A DNA stretch of 64,000 nucleotides from Thozetella sp. PMI_491 (Eukaryota > Ascomycota > Sordariomycetes > Chaetosphaeriales > Chaetosphaeriaceae), in NCBI GenBank assembly GCA_021432635.1, contig MU270021.1, positions 1,124,594 to 1,188,593 of the forward strand, in the 5' to 3' direction. Shown piece after piece: positions 46,389-56,164 of the stretch; position 1 is the stretch's first letter, and every line of letters starts with the position of its first letter. A model generated the notes under the pieces. That model worked only from the letters and a program-made list of their open reading frames with translations. It searched no databases and was not told the origin of the DNA. The translations under genes were made by a program, and so were the position numbers.

Positions 46389-46615
46389 GGCTACAAAGAC
46401 AAAGGGACAGAGTGAGGTGCTCGAGCTTCGCTTTCGTGTGACGTGAGGTCTCGGTTTCAATGATAGAAGTGAAATCTAAATGTAGTGATGCAAATAGCGT
46501 AGCGATTGCATTTTGGGCTTGCAAGGCTTGCCAGCCATTGTTACATCATAATCCGCCCCACGAGTGCGTGGATCATTACCCCTGTGCCTTCCAGACGGCG
46601 TAGCCTCATTTTGAC

Positions 46616-46630
46616 GACGGATCATCCGTC
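46616..46630. promoter_or_regulatory. CGGATCA inverted repeat in a bidirectional promoter
   Basis: GACGGAT, one base, ATCCGTC form an inverted repeat between the divergent UstY-like gene (start 46388) and the SDR gene (start 46865), about midway. It contains the CGGATCA element found in the other cluster promoters. Confidence 0.5.
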
Positions 46631-46864
46631 CGATCGAAGACCGCGTGTAGGCGAAAACCATGATCCTTTGATCCACCGCAGGGTATACGCCGGGCGTGTA
46701 CCGATAATCCATCTCCAGCTGGATCATATCCATTCGCCACCGTCACCGTCTGCGTATATTTACTTCCTCTCATCACCTTTCTGGGCATCCGGTTGTCACT
46801 CAGTGTCAACTTCAGCCATCAGCAATACCTCTACCGCCTACAAATCATCCCGATTTTGGCCATC

Positions 46865-47746
46865 ATGAACCAGTCCAATGGGGAGCAGGTTGAGGGGTTT
46901 GTCAGATCTCGCCATCAATCCTACTCTTTCCTCCACACTCCTAACCAGCCGCCCTCTGGTAAATCTGTTCTCATAACGGGGGCGTCCAAAGGCATTGGGA
47001 GAGCCATCGCGATTCGATTCGCCGCAGCTGGCTACTCTCGCATCGCCCTCGCTGCACGCTCTCCACTCGATGCGATCGAAGTTGAGGTTCGGGATGCGGC
47101 AATAAGGGCGAATCGCCCCACGCCTCAAGTCCTCTCCCTTACCATGGACGTAGCCTCACCCGCGGATGTCCAAGCGGGTGTTGCTACTTTTACAGAAACC
47201 TTTGGAGACAGCTTGGATGTATTAGTCACCAATGCCGGGATCATGGAACCCTGGCGACCCATCGCGGAGGCTAATCCTACAGAATGGTGGAGGACTTGGG
47301 AAGTAAATCTCAAGGGTACATTCAACTGCGCCCACTACTTCATTCCTCTTCTACTCAAATCATCAACCAAAACTTTGGTTACCGTCTCGAGTGTCGGCTC
47401 ATACAAGCTCGGCGTTGGAGCGTCGGCATACAACGCATCAAGGCTTGCCACGTGCAGGCTCAACGAGTTCATTGACCACGAATATAGTGGGCAGGGCTTG
47501 ATCTCCGTGTCCATCCACCCAGGAGACGTAAAGACCGACCTCTCCAGCAAGCTTCCAGAATTTCTCCACCCGAAGCTGTTAGATGAACCAGAACTGGCCG
47601 CCGATACAATAGTCTGGCTAGCATCAGAGAGGCGTGAATGGCTTTCTGGGAGGTACATCAGCTGTAACTGGGACATGGAGGCGCTCGAAGGAAGAAAGAG
47701 CGAGATTATGACCAAAGATCTCTTTAAATTTGTAATGGCTGTCTAA
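46865..47746 (+). CDS. short-chain dehydrogenase/reductase with YxxxR
   Basis: A single exon of 293 residues. The Rossmann motif TGASKGIGRAIA, the NAGIM motif and the catalytic Ser region (VSSVGSYKLG) are present. The catalytic Tyr (Y189) is followed by Arg at the usual Lys position (YNASR, residues 189-193). Arg there is uncommon and could change activity or cofactor handling. HPGDVKTDL follows as in NADP-dependent fungal SDRs. It is divergent from the UstY-like gene and shares a CGGATCA inverted repeat with it. Possible roles are reduction of a pterin intermediate (sepiapterin-reductase-like position in a pathway) or of an oxidised peptide. Neither is shown by sequence. Confidence 0.85.
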   Translation: MNQSNGEQVEGFVRSRHQSYSFLHTPNQPPSGKSVLITGASKGIGRAIAIRFAAAGYSRIALAARSPLDAIEVEVRDAAIRANRPTPQVLSLTMDVASPADVQAGVATFTETFGDSLDVLVTNAGIMEPWRPIAEANPTEWWRTWEVNLKGTFNCAHYFIPLLLKSSTKTLVTVSSVGSYKLGVGASAYNASRLATCRLNEFIDHEYSGQGLISVSIHPGDVKTDLSSKLPEFLHPKLLDEPELAADTIVWLASERREWLSGRYISCNWDMEALEGRKSEIMTKDLFKFVMAV

Positions 47747-47915
47747 GAAAGCCGCTGACTGCAAAAGACTAGCTCGGGACTGGTTAGGCATGCAAGTCAT
47801 TGCATGCCCCGTGCCGTCCCGGCATAGATCACGCTAACAACGACCCTTGGTCTATAATGAATCTAACTCAAGCCCGCTTGTATCCGATTGGTGAGCATAG
47901 TGAGCTACCTCGCAG

Positions 47916-48866
47916 TCACTGCGCGGCGTAGCACCTATGCGATACCAGGCCTCTGGCTCGCTTGAACTTAGTGTTGCATTGCCGGCAAGTGGACCGCGCC
48001 TCAAGAGCCGCCTTCTCACGTTGATGACGAACAAGGTTACTCCAGTTCGAAAACAGACGTCCATGGCATCCATGGTCCCAGCAGCGAGGCTCGGGTCCTT
48101 GACTAAGCATTCTAATGTCGGCTTCCGCATTGCTTGGCATGTCAGCGACATCAAGATCACCAAGTTGATCCGCATCGGTAGCGTCATTCTGCTCCGGAAA
48201 GTCGTCAGCCGGCGAAAGATCGAACGAGTCCACGTCTCCATGTTCAAGTCCGATAATATCACTAGCTGGGTCAGATGATTCTTGGAGCGTTATCGGGTGT
48301 AGGGACCCAAGCCGCATATTCTGGGGCCAGGGTACTTACTTGGAGTCTAGCAGCGGATCAATAGAAATTGGCTTGTCGAAATCAAACTCGTGTCGCCCTT
48401 CCGAGCTAGATACATGGTCCAGTGAGATAGGCGAGGGCAGCGGGGAACAAGGCGATAGAAAGATTTCCCGATCGGGAACACAGGGTGGACGTTGATGACC
48501 TCGTGCATGCGAGCGGTCTTGGGCCCCCAGACGCGAGCCCCGAGTTGGAGCATGTGAAGTGGGCGCCATGTGGTTATCGTGATCCTGGCAGCACGAACGC
48601 CCCCGGCAGGTTGGAACACCCGCACTCCAATGGCGAGAGGGAGCGGCATGAGAAGGGTCGCCGCGATGAATCTCCTCCACCCCAGATGTGGCAAATCCTT
48701 GCGAATCTAGCGATGAGGTCGAGAATGTGGCGTGTCTATTGTCAGCGTGCAGGCTTTGGCGGAAGTCTCCACGCCTATCCCGTGGAGCAGGACATCCCCA
48801 GTTGCGATCGGTGGAATCCTGCCCCGCACGAGAAAGCAAGACACCTCGGTTATACTGAGGATACAC
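47916..48866 (-). CDS. possible C2H2 zinc-finger protein (model incomplete)
   Basis: The stretch 48317-47916 encodes an acidic segment followed by CWDHGCHGRLFSNWSNLVRHQREK and CRQCNTKFKRARGLVSHRC, two C2H2-like units of a fungal type. Upstream, 48866-48336 is open in another frame, Ser/Pro/His-rich, and ends FDFDKPISIDPLLDS next to a GTAAGT donor at about 48346. However, no acceptor I tested restores the frame, so either an exon is missed or there is a frameshift. If real, it could be a cluster regulator, being next to the SDR. The function is inferred from fingers and position only. Confidence 0.4.
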
Positions 48867-50437
48867 AATGCCACTAGATCTTCGTCGTCATGCAGTGTTA
48901 GCGCCCATCTCAAAGCTGTTGTAGAGTCTTGATTCTGCATACCGGTTGCAGTGACGACAGTAGACAACAGGGCGATCTCTACGGTTCCACATTGGGCAAA
49001 GACTTGGAGTTAAGTCGCGTTTCGAAGAACAGTATGAGTGATAGGCGTGAGAGGGGTCTTTGCATGCTTCGGCCACCCTGTTTTGCCTAGAGGAACGAGG
49101 AGAAGACACGCCTACTCTTGGATGCTGGGGAGTGCGGCCGTGGTGTAGCCTTCGAGGTACCTAGTCTCGTCTTCACATGACAAGCCAATGCGTTGAGACA
49201 TGACACGACCCGTCTCTTTCCGTACCGTCAGCGCGTCCTTATACTGCAAACTCGGCAGCCGGAGGCACATCGACAAGACAGTTCAATGCGGCTAGCTAGC
49301 TCGATGGGGCATAATTGCTGTGCCTGCGCAAGCTAGCCAATGGAACATCCTACGCTTTGTATCGCGATCGGTGGCAACGTTCCAACTCGGGATACGCATA
49401 GATTGGTCAGCTCGTAATGGCCGTGGCGTATGGAAGAAGGGCGCTGGAACCTGTCACTGCGGGCCGACTTTTGCGGAAAATGCCCGGTCGCCCTAACAAT
49501 ACGCCTGGCGGCAACTTGCGCAAAGGAGCCAGGGCTCAGCGCGTTTCTTCTCTCGGCTAGTCCATAAACCTTCTCCTCACTGCTTACCCCCGGCCTTGTT
49601 TCGAGCAGTGAGCAGGTGACCTAAGTTAACCGACGGCACAGCAGCCGAATGATAGCTTCAGCCAATAAGCAGCCTCGAGACCGAGGCCTCACGATATATC
49701 TTTGGTCACTAATCCGCGACTATCCGGAGTCGGTGCCGTAAGGTATCGCCGCTGCAGTGCCACAGCAACAAGAGAGTATCATTTTACGCTCCTAAAGGGG
49801 CAGCATTATATTGAATCCTATCTGCGAGAGCGAAAACGGAGGCAAACGCTTCGGATATCGGGGAAAGCTCGCATGTCCGCCCGTCTCACTAGATTTCTCG
49901 GCTTTTAGGGTGCTTTGAAGCCCGGGCAACGGAATGTGGAGCCGTAAAAGCTAAGCGACAGACTCCAAATGGGTAAGTTCGGTTGTCTGACCAGCTGCAG
50001 TATAGCTTCGAACATAGAGCTGGAGTACCACTTCATGTTTGCCACGGCACTGCGGCCCCGCATTATTAGCTGGCTGACACGGATTTGCCCCCCGACACGC
50101 TATAAACGACTATGTACACTTAGCGCTATATAATCCAAGCCATGGCAAATCCCAGGCGACAAAAACGTCGTGGGTCGGACCCCTAGTTACATTGGGCAGT
50201 GCAACGCTGTACTGCCTAGCTGGGTACTTTAGTAGCCATGCATTCCCTTCCTCGTGACCAGCGAACTGTGACCTGCGGGTGTGCGGCAGATTCGGAAGGA
50301 GATTTAGAACGACCAGCTTGATATCACCTAGGAATAGAGATTGAAGAACGATGATTGCACGGTTTACGAGTTCGAGAACTCAACTCCAGACGCCTGGGTC
50401 GCTCCCACCTACCAATCGACCATGTAGCTAGACATGC
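48867..50437. other. intergenic / unresolved
   Basis: The part up to about 49110 may belong to the finger gene's 5' end (a short Cys-containing open frame). From 49110 to 50437 I see no supported gene. Confidence 0.35.
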
Positions 50438-52251
50438 TCAATATGCCTCGCGAATATCTTGCTCGTCGATGTTAATGGTTCGCAGAGCCTTGGCACTGCT
50501 CTGCGGCCACGGATGCTCGCGCTCCACCGCCCGAATCAGCTCTGCATGCCCCGGCGTTCGGGGCTCGATGCTCGCGGTGAACGGGTGCGGATGGCTGATG
50601 ACACCTGGCGTGAATTTAGGCGGCTGCGCCGCGCTCGTTCCAGCGTCCGCGGCACCGCTCTTGATATCGAAGGCAGCGAGAGACTTGGCAACAGTGAGCC
50701 AGACGGACGAGTCGGCAAGCAGCTTTCCGGGGCAGATGCGACGTCCAAATCCGAAGACATAGTCCTGAGGGTTGGGTGGCACCGTTGCGCCAAGGAACCT
50801 CTCAGGTTTGAAGAGCATAGGCTCCGGGTACACGTCCGGGTTATGCGTGAAACCCCTGACATCACCAGTTAGATCTTGGGGCCTTGAAATTGAGGCAGAT
50901 TGGGAGGGGGGAAGGCTCACCAGACGTTTGGCAGAAGCATGGCCCCTTTGGGTATCAAGTAGCCGTTGTATATATCATCCGCGGCACTCACGTGCGGGAT
51001 AGCCATTGGCGCTATCGGATGCCATCGAAAAGCCTCCTTGACAACCGCCTCGACATACGGGAGATTCGGCCGATCATCCAAGGTTGGAAGTCGCTGGGAA
51101 CCAACAACGCGGTCTATTTCCTCGCGCGCCTTGGCTTGTACCTCGGGGTAGAGCGTCATGGCGAGGAAGAATGTCTGCATCGTGCTTACGGACTGGATGA
51201 GTCGTTAGCAGGATGCCAAGCTGGGGTTCTGGAGGCCATCTTATGAAATATCCATACCGTATCCGCGCCGCCCGCGTACATACTCGCCGCGCTCCATTTC
51301 AGGACATATTCCTCTTCCTCGGATAAGAGCTCCTTAGTCGAGTCGTGGACCTCTGTTACAAAGCAGTCTTCTGCCTCGTCATTTGCCATCTGCATCCGGA
51401 CAAACCTCAGCGGCCACTCTGCTGTCTTCATCCATGTCCGATACCAGAGCCTCGCCGTCTTCTTGAAACCTGCCCCCGGCAGCCAGTCCGGCATGTACTT
51501 CAGCAGGGGTATTGTGTCCACCAGCCACGCCCCAGGAACTGTTGAGGCCGAGAACTGTGCAAGTGCCTCGTCTGCGATATCAACTAGCGGATCTGCTCCG
51601 TGTGGTTCGATATTGTAGCCGTATGTGATCTTTAGAATGATAGCGCCTGCTTCGGATCGGATGTGCTGGAGTAGCCCGGCCGGATTTTCGAGGACGCGGA
51701 GGAGAAATCGATGCACTTCCACCTCCTGCAGAGGGTAGAAGCGTGAGAGTACAGACGGTGTCCCAATAACTTTGTGGATTCTCGAGCGATAGGCACGGAA
51801 CCGAGGTGTATACTGCTGCGACGACAAGGCATTCGACCACCCGCACATCTCCATCCCGAACACCATCACCGGCCGTGCTGAGTACTTCGATCCTCGCTTG
51901 TCCATGAGCTCTAACGCGATATCGGCATCGTTAATGATAATGAGCGTCGTTCCCAAGACGGTGACCGAACTTATTGGCCCTGCCGATTAGATGAGCATGC
52001 ATGTAACGGGCTCTACTCCGTTTTCTTGGGAACGTAGTTGTCATACCATATAAATCCTTGTGTTTGGCCCAGTGCTCCCAATCACGCGCCCCGGCCGGCG
52101 GGAGATCTCGCAGGTTACCAACCAGAGGTAGAGGCTTGGGCCCGGGAGGGAGCTGTACACCGCCATGCTTCTTCCTGGTCAGGGCTACCTTCACTCCATA
52201 GAGCAGAATGAGCCCTGCGACGACGTTTAGAATGGCAAAGGTCGAGGGCAT
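50438..52251 (-). CDS. cytochrome P450 monooxygenase
   Basis: Four minus-strand exons (52251-52047, 51979-51258, 51192-50921, 50855-50438) give 538 residues. An N-terminal membrane anchor (ILNVVAGLILLYGVKVAL) leads to the proline hinge LPPGPKPLPLVGN. The I-helix oxygen-binding motif AGGADTS, the K-helix ExxR in KEAFRWHP, PERF in FKPERFLG, and the heme loop FGFGRRICPGKLLADSS with its Cys ligand are intact. The protein is therefore a complete ER-bound class II P450. The pattern (WSAASMYAGGADT, HNPDVYPEP) is of the CYP65/O-methylsterigmatocystin-oxidoreductase-like style of fungal secondary metabolism. The substrate is unknown. It is divergent, across 1.6 kb, from an FAD-linked oxidase. Confidence 0.92.
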
Positions 52252-53869
52252 CTTGCATGGTCAAAGTTTGCAGAGTAAGATTGTGTTTACGACGCCGGTA
52301 GCATTGGCTTGGGCTTTCATATATATCAACGTCACTCAGGGCCAAGGCGGTCTTATTTTGCGTGTTAAGCATCGATGCAACACAAAAGCCACCATGTATA
52401 GTAATCTAGTGGGTCGAACGACCATCGCCAATGCACTGTGATGTAAACTCCGGCGGGGTATTCCCTTCTGCGGGGGGTCTAGCCGACTGCCGATCCCAGT
52501 ACAAGCGAGTACAGTTCCAGGAATGTACCCTCCCATAGACATAATGGTCGCATGCGGTATTCTCGCCGAATACGTTGCTGCCATAAATGCGGGGCTTGAG
52601 TTGCGGACATATCAGCGCTGCGGGAGGCGGAGTCCGATTCGTTATCCCGACATGGCCTCGTCACGGCCTAAGATATGACCATATCAAGAGATGTGATGAG
52701 CGCTAAGATCTCTGTAAGCACTCGATAGTGCTTCATTCAAAGAGGTAAGTTCGTCGCACGAGGGTATCATGGTGCTGCTCGATTTCTTTCTCTGGCGAAC
52801 TTGGGAGGCACCGTTGCCAACACTTGCCTAGACGCGTGAGCTTGGAGACATGTGAGCTCAAGCGAGAGAGAGATGTTTGACACATCGAAAGCGCACGGCG
52901 TGGCTTTCCTGCGCAAGGCTTACCACGTACCATTCTCCCAAACTAACCCCAGATGGAGCCTAAGTAGAGAACTCGAGAATAGACCTGACCACAGCGTGGG
53001 AAGAGGCAGCTTATATACTAGAACTAAGGGTTAAAGCAGGGTGTAATAATGTCCGCATTAGAATTAGAGCGTCTTTGGCGGTCCCTCTTCATCCAGAATT
53101 ATCTTCTACCTGCGCTAGGTATTACTGCCCATTTCAGGGGCACAAGCTAGACTTCCGAGCCACTAGCATCCGGGATACAACGCCCCCAATGACGCGTCAT
53201 TCCAACTACATCCTTGGCTCTACAGATGACTAGTCGAGTGCCAAGAGCATAGTTTGGAAGATCAAGAGTGCAACTAGAGGCTGATTGCTGCGGCCCAGTC
53301 CCTAATCCCTTGGTGATGAATCGGCAGGAGTGCGGCGCACCTAGACATGTGAAATAGGGCAGAAGTGGGTACAAAAAGTCCGCGGAACTGAGCGGCCCAA
53401 TGAGGTGCTTCGGTCCTCGCCAGGCTCTGAAATATCCCTCGGTATTAATACAATCTAGTACCATCTCGGCGTTTGTAGTCCGCGGACTCTCTCAGGATCC
53501 ACTATAACCATCGCTGCCCCTGTCGGTCGAATGCCGTAATACGCGGAAAGAGACCCAGGATTCAGTAAAATAGAGCCAGGAGAACTGGCGATGACGCGCC
53601 AAAGCAGCAAGCGAGCAGTCGCCCGGAGGCAGTGCATACCAAAGGCTCAATGCTGGGCAGATGGTTGCCCCTATTGAGATTGAATAGAGGCAAATGGCAA
53701 ATGAAGCGTCGCAAACCAAGGGAGAGCGCCATGTATATAAACAAGTGCCTCTTCACTTGTTTTGCTGCCTTCACGATGCATGAACACTACACGCCTCTCC
53801 CTAGCTCGAAATATCAACTAATCGCAGTTTCTTTAGTATTGATTGTCGATATCCTCGTTGCCTTTCGCC
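52252..53869. other. divergent intergenic region, P450 / FAD oxidase
   Basis: 1.6 kb with only short unsupported ORFs. It presumably contains both promoters. No repeat or CGGATCA cluster seen. Confidence 0.4.
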
Positions 53870-55557
53870 ATGATCTCCTCTTGCATAGCGGCGGCGGCGC
53901 TTCTAAGCGGGTTAGCCGCTGCATCCAATGCCTCGACCCCTATTGCTTCGCTTCTGCCTGAGGCTACCGGCTTCGATCCGAGAACTGGTAGTAGCGGAAT
54001 GGTAGCGGTAGGTGATACCTTGTGGCTAATAGCGTCTCCCTGCGGTGCAGGACGGTTTCTCACGATTGCAGTGCGAGGCTCTCAAGAGTGCCGGTCTGGC
54101 GGATCGCCTCCTTTTCCCGTCCGATGGAGGATACGAGCCGCAGATCTCAACGTGGTTCTCGCTCAATGGTCGCCTCAGACCCTATTGTCTTGTCCTGCCC
54201 CAGAGCACCGAGGAAGTCTCCACGGCACTGGCGGCGTTGGCCAATGCTGGACAGGGCGCAGGTGACTGGCACATTGCCGTGCGCAGCGGCGGCCACGCGT
54301 CGCCCGGATCCAACAACATTGATCGTGGCGTGACCATAGATCTGAGCAACATGAACGCCTCGAGCTACGACTCGGAAGCCAACGTAGCCAGGATTCAGCC
54401 CGGTGGCCGCTGGAAGAACGTCTACGCGGATCTGCAGGAGCAGGGGATTACGGTAACGGGCGGACGCGATGGCGGCGTTGGTGTCGGCGGCTTCCTCCTA
54501 GGAGGTGGAATCTCGTTCTTCACGGGGCACATGGGCTTCGGCTGCGATACCGTCGTGAACTACGAGGTTGTCCTCGCCAATGGAACCGTTGTCAATGCCA
54601 ACAGCACCATCAACACAGATCTGTGGCAGGCTCTTAAGGGCGGCGGCAGCAACTTTGGCATTGTGACGCGGTACGACATGGAGGCAATCGCTAGCCCCAC
54701 ACTCTACCACGAGGAGCGCATCCTGACTGCAGACTATTCCGACGCCGTCATCAACGCCGTAGTTGGATTTGCCAACCAGAACCAGTCCCTTGCCGACAAC
54801 CACATGTTTTCTCTGTACATGTACAATGCCTCGACCAGCCCTGAGCCGCTCCTGGTTAACGTCTACGTCAATACTCAGGGCAGCGACAACGCCACAACGG
54901 CATTCGACGATATTAAGGCCGTTCCCGCCGTGGCAAATGTCTCGAGCCTTGTTAACATGGCGGAGGCAGCTGCCGGCTCGCAAATCGCCGACGGCTACAG
55001 GTGCGTTGGTTGGAGTCCTCTTCCAGTGTGCAGCCGATATGCTAACAGGACATAGGAACGGCCAGTCCACGATAATCTTCCGCGCCGATCCGGAGATCCT
55101 GCGCGGATGCGTCCAGATATACAATGAATTTCTTGAGGCGCTCAAAGTTTCGCTCGGCGCGAGTGCGTTTATGCCAGCCATGATTCTCCAGCCCTTTCCG
55201 TCGTACCTGGCCGGGATCAGTCAGCAAAAGGGCGGCAACATGCTTGGACTGGACCAGCTGGGAGAGAACTTTGTCATGTGGACGGGCGGCGTGGCAGTGG
55301 CAGGGGATGAGGCGGCGTTTGCACTGGCGGAAGCCGAATTCAACGCTATGGTGGCGCGGACCAAGGAGCTGTCACGGTCGTTGCAGGGGGATTTGGATTT
55401 CATCTACATGAACTACGCCGGTCCCAACCAGGACCCTCTCGGAAGCTACGGAGCTGCGAATATTCAGCACATGCGGGATGTGGCCGCCCAATACGACCCG
55501 ACAGGGGTCTTCCAAACCCGCATCCCGGGGGGGTTCAAGATCTCTCGGGTTGTGTAA
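53870..55557 (+). CDS. secreted FAD-linked oxidoreductase (berberine-bridge type)
   Basis: Three exons (53870-54007, 54072-55000, 55056-55557) give 522 residues; the first donor could also be at 54002. A signal peptide (ISSCIAAAALLSGLAAASNA) starts the protein. The PCMH-type FAD domain has RSGGHASPGSNNIDRGVTIDL, where the His of GGH usually carries the covalent flavin, and GGRDGGVGVGGFLLGGGISF. The C-terminal BBE motif MNYAGPNQDPLGSYGAANIQHM closes it. The second flavin-linking Cys of bicovalent members is not obvious (FLLGGGISFF replaces the usual GxxxGC), so attachment may be through His alone. Such enzymes oxidise alcohols, amines or cyclise secondary metabolites. It is a likely partner of the neighbouring P450. 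Confidence 0.87.
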
Positions 55558-56164
55558 TTTCGGCCATGGTCCCTCAGCTAAAGAATTTGTGCCATTTTTG
55601 GTGTGAGCTATCTTGGCTCAGGGATAGTAAACAAAATGCAGACCGGACTACATAGAGTGTGAATAAAATGTGTCGCTGGACCCCATCCCAGCTCATATTT
55701 TTGAGCAGGCGCTCAGCCTCGAGGCATTTTCTCTCACCCAAATACCCCGCCTATCCGGGCTCGGTTCGGCGTGGTCGACATCGAAGAAGAACCGCACCAG
55801 GCCTGAACTAGTCGACTTTGTTGTCGATCCTCGACTCGGCGGAGTCTGCTGCAACCACCGGCTCGTAGGTGCCGGCTTAGCTCGCGTGCCTTTAGTCGAT
55901 GTCTTGGTCGTCGGAGTCCTGGAGTCCTACAATGTGACACAGTCTTGCTGGCGGTCGCGTGCTGAGCAAGCGTACTGGCCCAGTCCCATATAGCCTACCA
56001 TTGCTGCGGCTCCTGAAGGATCTGGCCCCACTTTTCGCTGCAGACAAAGTCGATGCGGCATTGGGGGCCTCGGGACCCGATAAAGTGCCGGCCCCCGCGA
56101 GACGGCCGCAGTCCCGCGCTCGATCTCGCATCGTCCTCTCTCCGGGGTGGCTTTGGCGGGCAAG
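55558..56164. other. intergenic, no gene seen
   Basis: Promoter region of the next regulator. Short ORFs on both strands lack features. Confidence 0.4.

Noticed and set aside
48164-48360. TTGATCCG (about 48164) and CGGATCA (48354) in the finger-gene region
   Set aside because: Both fall in probable coding sequence and are isolated, so they were not used for the promoter-motif argument.
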